The notes beneath the pieces were generated by a model. The model ran no database searches, was not told the DNA's origin, and was given only the letters and a program-made list of their open reading frames with translations. From assembly GCF_024204665.1 (NCBI RefSeq), contig NZ_CP100355.1, forward strand, positions 1,779,451 to 1,843,450: a stretch of DNA of 64,000 nucleotides, in the 5' to 3' direction. The number at the start of each line of letters is the position of its first letter. The stretch's first letter is position 1. Below are positions 36,404-45,804 of this stretch, in pieces. A program made the translations under genes and the position numbers. This DNA is from Natronosalvus rutilus (lineage in GTDB: Archaea > Halobacteriota > Halobacteria > Halobacteriales > Natrialbaceae).

Positions 36404-37162
36404 CTACTCGAGCCCGCGTCCACAGACGGGTTCGAAGACCGACTCGTGGAGGCGTTCGGCCACCGTCTCCATAAGCGGCTCGAGATTCGCGGTGTCGGCC
36501 CGATTGTACCGAACGAGCGTCTCGAGGGCATCCTTGTCGCCGCGTTCGTACTGGTGCCAGAGGCGAACCGCGTCGCGGCCGCTGATGTCTGGCTGGTCGC
36601 GGTCGATGCCCAGGTCCCGTTCGATCCGTTTGAGCCCGCCCGTCAGGTCGAGTTTGCGACAGGGATACATGAGGTCGATGTGGGGCACTGAGGCGTCGAC
36701 CTCGAACGCCGTCTCGAGGAACGGAACGTCGAAGCGCTGGCCGTTGAACGTGACGAGCGCCGCGGCGTCGTCGAACTCGCTCTGGAGGCGGTCTCGCGTG
36801 AGGTCCTGGCCGTTGACGTACGTCCGTGTTTCACCCCGGCGGTGGACGCTCACCGTCGTGACGTCGTGACGGCTTGCGTCGAGGCCCGTCGTCTCGATGT
36901 CGAGGTAGCAGACGTCGTCGCGAACGTTTTCGAAGAATCGCCAGCGACTCGCCGCCGGGAGGGCCTCGGCGAACGGCGAGACGTCACCGGCCTCGAGGTG
37001 GCGTCGCCCGTCGTCGATGAAGGTCTCGATGCGGTCGGCGACGGTCGAGCCGACGACGCTGCCGTCGAACTCGTCCCAGTGGGTGATGCCGTGTTCCCAG
37101 AGGCGACGCTCGGTGGTCTCGCCCACGCCGCGAACGGGGAGAAAGCTATTCTCGATTTGCAC
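36404..37162 (-). CDS. RNase H-like (YprB-type) exonuclease
   Basis: The 252-aa protein has a helix-hairpin-helix-like N-terminus (SFLPVRGVGETTERRLWEHG, about 6-25). A DEDD-family exonuclease domain follows: CYLDIETTGLDASRHD (Asp and Glu of motif I, about 94-96), ALVTFNGQRFDVPFLE (motif II), and a C-terminal LVRYNRADTANLEPLM (motif III with Asp). It probably trims nucleic acid in repair or recombination. The start is a GTG. Convergent with the HalOD1 gene. Confidence 0.82.
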   Translation of the reverse strand: MQIENSFLPVRGVGETTERRLWEHGITHWDEFDGSVVGSTVADRIETFIDDGRRHLEAGDVSPFAEALPAASRWRFFENVRDDVCYLDIETTGLDASRHDVTTVSVHRRGETRTYVNGQDLTRDRLQSEFDDAAALVTFNGQRFDVPFLETAFEVDASVPHIDLMYPCRKLDLTGGLKRIERDLGIDRDQPDISGRDAVRLWHQYERGDKDALETLVRYNRADTANLEPLMETVAERLHESVFEPVCGRGLE

Positions 37163-37373
37163 GTTCGATCAGGGGCGTCCAGGTCGCAAAAACGTGTGGG
37201 TTCGACGGTACACGAGGGATGGGTCCGATGAAGGGGGTAGTGGAGGGTCCGGCCGAAGAACCGGGCTTGGCGTTCTGGTGACGATCTCCGCTGGATCGAT
37301 CGAACTCCGAACAGTGCCGAAACGTCTCGGAGCAGCCGCGTCGAGGCCGAAGGCCGAACCTAGATTCCGATGC

Positions 37374-37571
37374 CTAGTAATAGTACAGCTCGACGGTGTG
37401 ACCGCAGTTGTGACACGTCGTCTCCGTGCCGCTGAGCCGGTGTTCCTCCTCGTTCGACTCGAGATCGTGCCCAGGTTTCCTGATTCCCGGTCCGCCGGGG
37501 ACGGCCGCGCGAACGGACTCGCTACAGGCGGGACAGCCGACCGTTACTCGTGGGCGTTCAGATTGAGACAT
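37374..37571 (-). CDS. Small zinc-ribbon protein
   Basis: The 65-aa product has CPAC near residue 13 and CHNC near residue 53, and ends HTVELYYY, a two-stranded zinc ribbon. The GTETTCHNCGHTVELYYY end is typical of many small haloarchaeal zinc ribbons. The ATG at 37571 is preferred over one nine bases upstream. Function unknown. Confidence 0.65.
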   Translation of the reverse strand: MSQSERPRVTVGCPACSESVRAAVPGGPGIRKPGHDLESNEEEHRLSGTETTCHNCGHTVELYYY

Positions 37572-37675
37572 ACCTGCCACGTACCGTATCGGTCGTTTTT
37601 GTTATACGAGTCATAAGCCCGGTCAGCGTCCGCCTAGCCGGAACCGAACTCGATGATATCGTTCGGAAGCGTACC

Positions 37676-38806
37676 TTACCGATCGAACGAAACGGGCTCG
37701 AAGTCGAAGAACGCGGTCTCGTATCCGTCGTGGCGAGCGACCTGTGGTGCGGTGTCAACGGAGACGGTCACGCGCTCGGCCGCGGTCAGATCCTCGGTCG
37801 CCAGCCCGTAGTGGTGACCGAACTCGTGATCGAGGGTTTCGACCAGCGGTTCCTCGAGCAGCGTCTCGCCGTCGGCCTCGAGGGTGACCGACAGCGACGT
37901 GAAGGGAAGCGGCACGTCGTTGTACGGCGTGCGCGGGAAGACGGCGAGGTACGTGTCTGCGTCCGCGTCGTCGGACAGCCGCTCGAGGTCGGTCTCGATG
38001 GCGGTGATAGCCGCGTCACCGCTCCGTTCGGTGCCGAGGCGGGTTCCGGGGAGGTCCGAGACGGCGGGCCCGGTGAACGCGGGTGCGGTGCCGTTTCCGC
38101 GTTCGTCGTCGTCCGACTCTGTTTCGTCGTGCTCGCCTCCGCTCCCGTGGCTCATCACCTCGAGTGCGCCGCGCGTTCCCTGTTCGTCTTCGGGAATCGA
38201 GATCAGTTCGAGGTCGCGCACGTCCGCGCGTGCGTACTCGAACGGAATCTCGACCGTCTCGGTCGACTCGAGTCGCCCCTCGAGGTCGCCGGTTCGGCGG
38301 GTCGTGAGCGGGCCGACCTGGATGCGAGCCGTGTACGATCCCTCCTCGGGGAGGGTGACGTTGTCGCCGTAGTGAAATCCCATTCGCTGGGCGAGCATCG
38401 ACCAGGGGGCGTCGCCGTGGACGAGGTCGCCGTCGGCATCGACGATCTCGAGGCCCAGGTCGGCGGGGAGGACGACGCCGGTCGCGTCGTCCCAGACGGT
38501 CATCATCAGGTGGTGGGTGTCCTCGGTCTGGACGTCGACGCGCTGGCGCTCGCCGGAGACGAGCCAGAACCGGTGCGGAAAGGTGTAGGTGAGCGAGACG
38601 GCGTAGTCGCCCGCCGTCGCCTGACCGTAGGTAGCCATCTCCTCTTCGCCGGCCGGCATGTAGACAGCGTCGGGACGATCTTCGAGCAGCGGCGGGGTGT
38701 TCCAGGCCGACTGTTCCTCGAAGCCGAGGCGCTCGAGGCAGCCAGCGAGTCCGAGCGAACCGGCGATGGCGGCGTAGCGGAGCGCGTCTCGCCGAGAGGC
38801 GGTCAT
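37676..38806 (-). CDS. P19/Tp34-like metal-binding lipoprotein
   Basis: The 376-aa protein has a twin-arginine signal (SRRDALRYAAIAGSLGLAGC) with a lipobox Cys near residue 23. A P19-like Fe/Cu transport domain follows, with VSLTYTFPHRFWLVSGERQR, DTHHLMMTVWDDATG and QRMGFHYGDNVTLPEEGSYT; the His and Met clusters fit a metal site. A second beta-rich domain occupies the C-terminus (LFPRTPYNDVP-type, then LVETLDHEFGHHYGLATEDL). The starts of this gene and the SCO1 gene are 92 bases apart and divergent, tying it to copper/redox handling. Iron transport is the alternative. Confidence 0.75.
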   Translation of the reverse strand: MTASRRDALRYAAIAGSLGLAGCLERLGFEEQSAWNTPPLLEDRPDAVYMPAGEEEMATYGQATAGDYAVSLTYTFPHRFWLVSGERQRVDVQTEDTHHLMMTVWDDATGVVLPADLGLEIVDADGDLVHGDAPWSMLAQRMGFHYGDNVTLPEEGSYTARIQVGPLTTRRTGDLEGRLESTETVEIPFEYARADVRDLELISIPEDEQGTRGALEVMSHGSGGEHDETESDDDERGNGTAPAFTGPAVSDLPGTRLGTERSGDAAITAIETDLERLSDDADADTYLAVFPRTPYNDVPLPFTSLSVTLEADGETLLEEPLVETLDHEFGHHYGLATEDLTAAERVTVSVDTAPQVARHDGYETAFFDFEPVSFDR

Positions 38807-38898
38807 ACTCGAATCGAGGGCCGAGGCGCCAAAACCGCTGTCGGTTTTCGGATCTCCGAACCAACGAGCCTTTGATCGACCGGTCCCAGGATTCGAGT

Positions 38899-39744
38899 AT
38901 GGACAGACGGACGTATCTCGGCGGTCTCTCGACGGCTGGGCTCGCCGGGGTTGCGGGGTGTCTCGGCTCGGTCGAGAGCGTGCTCGGCGAGGATGAGCCC
39001 GAACCCGGCCGCGGAAACTGGGGCGACGGCCAGACCGCCCTCGAGACGCCGACCGAGGACCGGGGCGATCCGGTCCACCCGATTTACGGCCAGGAGATGC
39101 CGTCGTTTTCCTTCCCGGACCCCTTGACTGGAGAGACCGTCTCCTCGGGCGACCTCGAGGGCGAGAAGTCGTACCTCATGACGTTCTTTTACACGTCTTG
39201 CCCCGATGGTGCCTGCCCGGCGCTGCTGTTGCGCCTGCGTCGTGCCCAGGCCGACGCGGTCGAGAACGACTACGTTGACGACCTCGACCTGCTGGCGATC
39301 ACGTTCGATCCCGAGCGTGACACCCCCGAAGTGCTCGAGGAGTACGCCGGCCAGCAGGGAGCCGACCTCGAGGTCGGCAACTGGCACTTCCTTCGCCCCG
39401 AGGACAACGAGACGGCACACACGACGCTCGACGATACGTTCGGAATGAAACTCGAGCGGGTCGAGGATCACGAGGCGGCAGGTCACGGTGACGGGAACGA
39501 GAGCGAGGACGACGAAGACCACGAGAACGATAGCGAGGGAACCGATGGCAATAGCAACGACTCGAGCGGCCACGAGAACGACTCGAGCGGGGGCGAACAC
39601 GACCACGGCGACTACGCGTTCACCCACATCAACCTGATCCTGCTCGTCAACGAACACGGCGTCGTCGAACGCTCCTATCCGCGCGGGACCACGGTCGACA
39701 CCTCGAAGGTCCTCGAGGACGTACGCACGGTCGTTGGACAGTAA
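38899..39744 (+). CDS. SCO1/SenC-family lipoprotein with a His/Asp-rich insert
   Basis: The 281-aa protein starts with DRRTYLGGLSTAGLAGVAGC, a lipoprotein signal. The thioredoxin-like SCO fold follows: MTFFYTSCPDGACPALLLRL holds the metal-binding Cys pair, and GDYAFTHINLILLVNEHGVV holds the conserved His. The Cys pair is spaced by four residues, against three in classical SCO. About 55 residues of Asp, Glu, Ser, Asn, Gly and His (about 190-245) are inserted before the conserved His. SCO proteins deliver copper to the CuA site of cytochrome oxidase. It is first in a three-gene operon. Confidence 0.85.
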   Translation: MDRRTYLGGLSTAGLAGVAGCLGSVESVLGEDEPEPGRGNWGDGQTALETPTEDRGDPVHPIYGQEMPSFSFPDPLTGETVSSGDLEGEKSYLMTFFYTSCPDGACPALLLRLRRAQADAVENDYVDDLDLLAITFDPERDTPEVLEEYAGQQGADLEVGNWHFLRPEDNETAHTTLDDTFGMKLERVEDHEAAGHGDGNESEDDEDHENDSEGTDGNSNDSSGHENDSSGGEHDHGDYAFTHINLILLVNEHGVVERSYPRGTTVDTSKVLEDVRTVVGQ

Positions 39745-39745
39745 C

Positions 39746-40303
39746 ATGCGCAGGCGCGACCTCATCGCAGGACTCGGCAGTCTCGGCGTCCTCGCCACCG
39801 GCGGCGTGGTCGCCACGACCGACGTCTCGAGCCTGCAGTCTCGCATCCGCCGTCGCTTCGGCGACGAGGCCGAACAACTCGAGGTCGAGACGGTCGACGC
39901 CCAGGGGAGCGAGGCCGGGACCATCGCTCTCCCGTCGCTCGAACAGCCGACGTTCATCGACTTCTTCGGGACGTGGTGTGCGCCCTGCATCAAGCAGATG
40001 CCCGCGCTCATCGAGGCTCACGAGCGACTGGGCGACGAGGTACTGTTCGTCTCGGTGACCAACGAGAACGTCGGGTCGTCGACCGGCGCCGCGATCACGG
40101 AGGCCGAACTCGCCGACTGGTGGGCCGAACACGACGGCAACTGGACCGTCGGACTCGATCGCACCGTCGAACTCGCCGAGCGCTACGGCCTGCAGGGCTA
40201 CCCGTACGCGGTCGCCGTCGACGAGTACGGCTTCGTGCAGTGGTCCGAGGGCGGTATCAAGTCGGCCGACGAACTGATCGCTGGCATCGAACGCGCGATC
40301 TGA
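39746..40303 (+). CDS. TlpA-like thioredoxin-fold protein
   Basis: The 185-aa exported protein has an N-terminal signal (RRRDLIAGLGSLGVLATGGV). Its thioredoxin domain has the WCAPC active site in FIDFFGTWCAPCIKQMPALI, and the cis-Pro region is in YGLQGYPYAVAVDEYG. It likely keeps thiols of SCO1 or apocytochromes reduced outside the membrane. It begins one base after the SCO1 stop. Confidence 0.87.
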   Translation: MRRRDLIAGLGSLGVLATGGVVATTDVSSLQSRIRRRFGDEAEQLEVETVDAQGSEAGTIALPSLEQPTFIDFFGTWCAPCIKQMPALIEAHERLGDEVLFVSVTNENVGSSTGAAITEAELADWWAEHDGNWTVGLDRTVELAERYGLQGYPYAVAVDEYGFVQWSEGGIKSADELIAGIERAI

Positions 40304-40306
40304 TCG

Positions 40307-40981
40307 ATGGTCGACCTCGCCTTCGTATCGACGGTCGCGTTCGCAGTCGGGGCTGGTATCGCGACGTTCTTCTCCCCGTGTGCGTACCCGTTGCTCCCGG
40401 GGTACGTCGGCTACTACGCGAGCCGAACCGAGGACGCAGAGCCAACACTCGGGGGTTCGCTCGCTCGCGGTGTCGTCGCCGGTGCTGGCGTTATCGCCAC
40501 GTTTCTCGTCCTCCTCGGGGCGACGTTCGTGGTCGGCCACGAGACGCTCTCGAACATTACCCTGTTCGAACCGATCGTCGGCGCGTTGCTGATCGTGTTC
40601 GGGCTCCTGGTCGTCGCTGGACGGGCCCCCTCGCTGTCTTTCGCGCTCCCGAAACGCCGCTCGAGCGTCGCCGGATTCGGCGTCTTCGGCGCCGGGTACG
40701 CGCTCGCGGCCGCTGGCTGCGTCGCGCCGCTGTTCATCGGCGTCTTGACCAGCGCGCTCTCACTGTCGGCGGGCGCCGGCGCACTCGTCCTCCTGGCGTA
40801 CGTGGGGAGCGTCACCGGACTCATGATCTCGCTTACCGTCGCGACGGGGATGGGGCTCGTTGCTGGCTCTGGCTGGATCGCCGCGCACACGGGAACGATC
40901 GAACGTCTCGCTGGCGCAGTCATGATCGTCGCCGGCCTCGGGCAACTCTACCTCGCGATCGTGATCCTCGAGGTGCTGTGA
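40307..40981 (+). CDS. CcdA-like thiol-disulfide transporter
   Basis: The 224-aa six-helix protein has the two CcdA cysteine motifs, FFSPCAYPLLPGYVGYYASR near residue 25 and AAGCVAPLFIGVL near residue 145. It should carry electrons from cytoplasmic thioredoxin across the membrane to the TlpA-like protein encoded three bases upstream. This completes a SCO1-TlpA-CcdA maturation operon. Confidence 0.88.
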   Translation: MVDLAFVSTVAFAVGAGIATFFSPCAYPLLPGYVGYYASRTEDAEPTLGGSLARGVVAGAGVIATFLVLLGATFVVGHETLSNITLFEPIVGALLIVFGLLVVAGRAPSLSFALPKRRSSVAGFGVFGAGYALAAAGCVAPLFIGVLTSALSLSAGAGALVLLAYVGSVTGLMISLTVATGMGLVAGSGWIAAHTGTIERLAGAVMIVAGLGQLYLAIVILEVL

Positions 40982-41135
40982 GCGGTTTCGGAACCGACAC
41001 CGCGAACGCAATCGCTCGCTACCGGTCGATACGGTGGGGCTACTTAATCGTCTCAGGCCGGTCGTGTTCGACAGTGACTGACGAGACCGGGCGGCCAGAC
41101 GACTCGCAGACATCACCGCGTCAGAGGTGACTCCG

Positions 41136-44100
41136 GTGAGCGAGCGCACCGGCCTCGAGTCTCGCGGTACGCCGCCCGTCCTCGTGATCGACCCGACCGA
41201 TAGCCTCGGCGGGACGGCGCGAACGCTCGAGGACGCCTTCGGCACGGGAGCCGTTCACCGGGTGACCGACCTGCAGACGGCACTCGAGTACCTCGAGATG
41301 GCGCAGGCGGGCTGTCTGGTGTACCCGTTCGACATCCCGCCGGCCGATCTGGAACGCGTTCGCGAGCGCGCCGAATGTTCGCTCCTGGCGGTCGCGGCTG
41401 GCGCTGACGCTGAGGCAGCGCTCGAGGCCGGGGCGACTGACGTGGTCGATCCGGACGCCCCGCGAGCGGAGGTTCGCGCACGCGTGGAAACAATACTCAA
41501 AGCGTCGTCACCGCCCGCCGTCGACCAGACCTGGACGGCGCTCGAGCGGGCCGTCCTCGAGAACGGGCCCGCGACGGCTCTCGCCGTCGACTCGACGGAC
41601 ATCGTGGAGTCCGCCCTGCCCTCCGTCGAAGCCGTGCTGGGTTACACGCCGGGCGAACTCGTCGGCCGACCCGTCGCGGACGTCGTCCACGACGACGACC
41701 GACAGTCAATCCGGCGCGTGCTCAAGGCGGCACGAACCTCGTCGGCGGAGGAGGCGGGGGACGAGGGGGGAGTTGAGGCGAGAGACGCCCCGGGTGGGCC
41801 GCAAATCGTCCAGTTCCGCCACGACGACGGCACGTGGCGAACACACGTCGTGGCGGTGAGAAGCGGCGACCCGGTACCCGACGACGGCCTCGTTTTGACC
41901 GTCGGTCCCGCGTCAGAACCCGACTCGAGCGACGTCGAAGCCTGGGTCGGCGCACTCGAGCGTCCGGCGTTCGCCGTCGACGAGACGTGGCGAATCGTCG
42001 CAGCGTCGGACGAAGCTAGCGTCCTCTTCGGTGACGGTCCCATGGCCCGTATTCCGATCCAGGAGGCGCTGCCGGCGGATCGTCACGAGGCGATTCTCGA
42101 CCGCCTTCGGGAGGCTCGAGAGAGCGGGTCGTCGGTTCGGTTTCGGACGTCGCTCTCCCTCGCCGGGGAGGGGTCACCGGACGAGGAAGGATCGACGCTC
42201 GAGTGGGTGGCCGCGCCCACGGGATCGGGCGTCCTGGTCACCGCCGTAGGTGTGTCGACAGATCGTGACGAGGCGGGCCGGGACGGCGAGACAACTCGAG
42301 TGCTCGAGACGGCGCGGGCGCTCGAGGCGGTAACAGCGGCGCTCCGAATCGGCGTCGTCGTCTTCGACCGGGAGACGGAGCGAACGCTTGAGGCGAACCC
42401 GGTCGCACGGGAGCTGCTGGGTGCGACGGACGTGCTCGCCGGGGCGCTCGACTCGCTGGTCGACGAGCGGACGCTGGACAGAATCCGACGTCGAGCGGGC
42501 GACTCGACGGTACGTCGCGCGGACACCTTCGAGGCGACCGTCCGAACGGGGGACGGCGACCGAACCGTCTCGGCGACCGTCGTGTCGCTGTCTCGAGACC
42601 GGGCGGCGCTCTGCGTACTCGGCGACCGGCCGCCGTCGGCGGACGACGCCATCGTCTCCGCTCTCTTCCGGACGAGTCGTACGCTCCGGTCGGCGAGTTC
42701 GCCGTCGGTGGTGAGCCAGCGCCTCGCCGACGGCGTCCTCGCGCTCACCCCGTCGTCGGCCGCCTGCTGTTACCTGCTCGACGGTGAGCGACTCTATCCG
42801 GCGGCCGTCGCGCCGACCGACGCCGATCCGGCGATACACTTCCCGACCCTCGACCGTGCGGACGTCCCGGCGCTCGACCCACGGCGACTGTCGGGACCGT
42901 CGCTCGGCCGTCTCGAGTCCGGGGCGTTCGACCCGCTGCTCGCAACGGGTGCGGTGGCGACCGATCAGGTGTTCGTCGTCCCAGTCGGCGACCGCGGCGT
43001 CGTCGTCGCCACGGGACTCGGCCTGCGAACGCTCGATTCGACGGACGTCGAGGCGACCGACTGGGTGACGACGCTGGCCGCGACCGAACTCGAGGCGATG
43101 GATCGTCGGCGCGCGCTCGAGGTGCTGGAGGAGACGGTCGACCGCCTCGAAGCGGACCGCGACCGGCTGGGCGAACTCGAGGCGGTCGTGCAGGGGCTCG
43201 AGTCCACGCTGGCCGACGCCTCGGATCGTCGGGCCACCGAGTCGGTACTCTGTACCGACCTGGCGGCGCTCGAGTGGACCGACGGCGTCTGGTTCGGTGA
43301 CGTCGATCCAGTCGCCGAGACCGTCAGCGAGCGAGCGAGCGCTGGATCGCTAGCCTCGAGTTCGCCGATTACGGGAGCCGACGGCTTCGCGGAAGACGAC
43401 GACTCGCTCTCGGCGGCGATCGAATCTGGATCGGTGAGCCACGTCCCCGCCGCCGATCGGAAAACGCCGGGGGCGGTGGGAGGAACCGACCGTCGTGGTC
43501 GATTCGACCGCCCCGACGACCAAGTCGGCGACGTCGTCTTCCTCCCGCTGTCGTTCGACGACCGGCGATACGGTGTGCTGGCGCTCTCCGTTCCGGCAGC
43601 CGCCGTGACGTCCGACTTGCTCGAGCGACTCGGGAGCCTTCGAACGCACCTCTCGCTCGCCTTCGCCGTCGGCGAGTACCGACGATTCCTGACCGCCGAG
43701 GACCGACTCGAACTCACGTTCGCGCTCCCGGCGGCCGACGACGGGGCGGACCAATCTCTATCTGCGTCGGAGGGGCAATCGGAACGGCACCCCTCGGGTG
43801 ATCCCCTCGTCGCCCTCGCCACACGCTGTCGGTGCCGGATCGACCTGCTGGCGCTCTCGGAGGGGCCGAGCGGGACGTCCGTCGTGTGCTCGATTGCAGA
43901 CGACGACCTCGAAGCGTCGGCCGTTCGCTCGACCGCCGACGGGATCGAGGGGCTCGAGGCGCTCGACGTATCGAGCGAACGAGACGCCCGTCTCCACGTC
44001 GAGGTTCGACTCGCTGGCGAGACGCTCGCCGGACTGGTGGGCGCACACGGGGGAGACCTTCGAACGATAGACGGGCGCGACCGGCGTCCGACGTTCGTCG

Positions 44101-44444
44101 TGGATCTCGCACCCGGAACCAGCATCCGGTCGTTCGTCGACCGCCTCGAACGCTGGGAGCCGGGCGTCGAGATCCGTTCGAAACGCGTCGTCTCGTCCGG
44201 GGACCGTCCGGCCGGTTCGTTCGAGGACCGCGTCAGCGATCAGTTGACCGAACGCCAGCTCGAGACGCTCAGGCTCGCCTACTACTCGGGTTACTTCGAG
44301 TCCCCGCGCGAACACACCGGCGGCGAGGTCGCCGACCTGCTCGACGTGTCTCAGCCGACGTTCACGCGACACTTGCGCATCGCCGAACGCAAAGTGTACG
44401 AACTTCTGTTCGAGGCGGGGTGGCTCGAGCGATCACCGGACTGA
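41136..44444 (+). CDS. Multi-PAS/GAF sensor-regulator with C-terminal Bat HTH_10 domain
   Basis: The 1102-aa cytoplasmic protein lacks a kinase domain. In order I see a receiver-like domain (about 10-120, PPVLVIDPTDSLGGTARTLE), PAS-like domains (about 130-265, 275-380, 390-500), a GAF-like domain (about 510-655) and a coiled coil (about 665-700). A second GAF-like region (about 705-850) precedes a Bat-type domain (about 855-1035) and HTH_10 (LTERQLETLRLAYYSGYFES, VADLLDVSQPTFTRHLRIAE). This layout resembles the bacterio-opsin activator Bat, which senses light or oxygen. The ligand here is unknown. The start is a GTG at 41136 because GAGGTGA sits five bases before it. Confidence 0.85.
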   Translation: MSERTGLESRGTPPVLVIDPTDSLGGTARTLEDAFGTGAVHRVTDLQTALEYLEMAQAGCLVYPFDIPPADLERVRERAECSLLAVAAGADAEAALEAGATDVVDPDAPRAEVRARVETILKASSPPAVDQTWTALERAVLENGPATALAVDSTDIVESALPSVEAVLGYTPGELVGRPVADVVHDDDRQSIRRVLKAARTSSAEEAGDEGGVEARDAPGGPQIVQFRHDDGTWRTHVVAVRSGDPVPDDGLVLTVGPASEPDSSDVEAWVGALERPAFAVDETWRIVAASDEASVLFGDGPMARIPIQEALPADRHEAILDRLREARESGSSVRFRTSLSLAGEGSPDEEGSTLEWVAAPTGSGVLVTAVGVSTDRDEAGRDGETTRVLETARALEAVTAALRIGVVVFDRETERTLEANPVARELLGATDVLAGALDSLVDERTLDRIRRRAGDSTVRRADTFEATVRTGDGDRTVSATVVSLSRDRAALCVLGDRPPSADDAIVSALFRTSRTLRSASSPSVVSQRLADGVLALTPSSAACCYLLDGERLYPAAVAPTDADPAIHFPTLDRADVPALDPRRLSGPSLGRLESGAFDPLLATGAVATDQVFVVPVGDRGVVVATGLGLRTLDSTDVEATDWVTTLAATELEAMDRRRALEVLEETVDRLEADRDRLGELEAVVQGLESTLADASDRRATESVLCTDLAALEWTDGVWFGDVDPVAETVSERASAGSLASSSPITGADGFAEDDDSLSAAIESGSVSHVPAADRKTPGAVGGTDRRGRFDRPDDQVGDVVFLPLSFDDRRYGVLALSVPAAAVTSDLLERLGSLRTHLSLAFAVGEYRRFLTAEDRLELTFALPAADDGADQSLSASEGQSERHPSGDPLVALATRCRCRIDLLALSEGPSGTSVVCSIADDDLEASAVRSTADGIEGLEALDVSSERDARLHVEVRLAGETLAGLVGAHGGDLRTIDGRDRRPTFVVDLAPGTSIRSFVDRLERWEPGVEIRSKRVVSSGDRPAGSFEDRVSDQLTERQLETLRLAYYSGYFESPREHTGGEVADLLDVSQPTFTRHLRIAERKVYELLFEAGWLERSPD

Positions 44445-44687
44445 CTCGCCGTTCCGGACCCTCATCTCGTCGCTGGAACGCACGTCGCGGCCGGAAATTC
44501 CGAATTACTCACCACGCCGTGACTATCACTGAAGTCGACGAATGAATCAGTTTAGCGCCTCGTTAATCGCCCGTTTCGCCATTTAGCGTCTACCACCAAG
44601 TGACTCGGGGCGAAATGCACGCTTGATGTACTTGTCTGCGATAAGCGGCGATTACCCGACTCTCGTTCCATGCGGGGTGGTCCGTCG

Positions 44688-45377
44688 ATGAGCACTAACC
44701 CCCTCGACGCCGATTCGGTTCCGCTTCGATCCCAGGCCGACGGCGGAATCGTCGCCGAACTCGAACTCGATCACGACGCGTTGATTCTCCGACCGACGCT
44801 TCGACGGCTCTCCAGCGGTCGCGTCGACCTCGAGTACTCGAGCAAGCTCGAGGACGGCAGTACGGTGATCTTCTTCGTCGCCGAGGCCGCTCCTTTCGAC
44901 GAACTCGAATCTGCGCTCGCGCGCGATACCACGGTCTCGAATCCGACGCTGGTCGAACGATACCCGCGAAAACGGGTGTATCGAGCCACGGTTACCGATC
45001 GCGCCGTTCGATTCACGAGCCAGGTCGTCGAAGCCGGCGGCCGCGTCCTCGACCTGTCGAGCGGACAGACCGGCTGGGTGCTTCGAACGCGCTTTCCCGA
45101 CCGAGATTGCTTGCTGGCGTTCAACCAGTCGTGTCGCCGACGTGGAATCTCGTTTCACGTCAATCACTTGCGCCTGGCGAAAGCGAACGAGACGACCGCA
45201 ATCGGGCTGACCGAAAAACAGGAAGAACTTCTGAGCGTCGCCTACGAGGAGGGGTACTTCGACGTTCCGCGCGGCATCTCACAGGACGAACTCGCCGAGA
45301 CGCTGGGGATTTCGAAGTCCGCCGTCTCTCAGCGGCTCCGGCGGGCGGTGACCGAGCTGTGTGAGTCGTCGCTCTAG
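44688..45377 (+). CDS. Bat-like regulator with C-terminal HTH_10 domain
   Basis: The 229-aa product has an N-terminal Bat-type domain (GIVAELELDHDALILRPTLR to about 165). The HTH_10 domain has LTEKQEELLSVAYEEGYFDV, ISQDELAETLGISKSAVSQR. It sits 243 bases after the large sensor-regulator and in the same direction, so the two may share a pathway. The ATG at 44688 is favoured over one 18 bases upstream. The 44445-44687 gap carries no gene. Confidence 0.82.
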   Translation: MSTNPLDADSVPLRSQADGGIVAELELDHDALILRPTLRRLSSGRVDLEYSSKLEDGSTVIFFVAEAAPFDELESALARDTTVSNPTLVERYPRKRVYRATVTDRAVRFTSQVVEAGGRVLDLSSGQTGWVLRTRFPDRDCLLAFNQSCRRRGISFHVNHLRLAKANETTAIGLTEKQEELLSVAYEEGYFDVPRGISQDELAETLGISKSAVSQRLRRAVTELCESSL

Positions 45378-45804
45378 GGCTCAACCCGAGCCGGACGGGT
45401 CGCGATTATAGACTGTGTTATGGCCGCCGTTTTCGATCGTGTAATCGGTTCAAAACAGTTTCTGGAGACACGATGGGTGAACATACCGATGGAAAGGACC
45501 GTCTGCGCGGGCGGAATTCTCTCCCATCTCGTGAAATAATTCCATCTGCGTCGAAAGACGGCAATTTCGACGGGCTCGACGCCGGTTCGCGACGTATCAG
45601 CCGGTGGAGAGAGTACGTGGTGACTATCGACTGCGTTAGTGGATCTATAGTAATGGGTCGAGCGGCACTCTGTAGTGCTATGACAGTGCATCGTTTGACG
45701 GTCCGAGCGACCCGTGGCGGCTCCCCCCGAAACCGCTCCGCGTCTCTCTCTCGCACCCGGCAGACTCCCGCGGTCGACGTCGCGGTCAACGAGGTGAGCC
45801 ACTG
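45378..45804. other. Intergenic region and probable leader of glmS
   Basis: 427 bases with no convincing gene. A TATA-like TCTATAGTAATGG near 45643-45655 would place the glmS transcript start near 45675, giving a leader of about 130 bases. A 110-codon open frame here has poor composition and no motif. Confidence 0.5.
45791..45797 (+). promoter_or_regulatory. Shine-Dalgarno site of glmS
   Basis: GAGGTGA ends seven bases before the ATG at 45805. A clear ribosome-binding site implies a leadered mRNA, unlike many single genes in this window. Confidence 0.6.
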
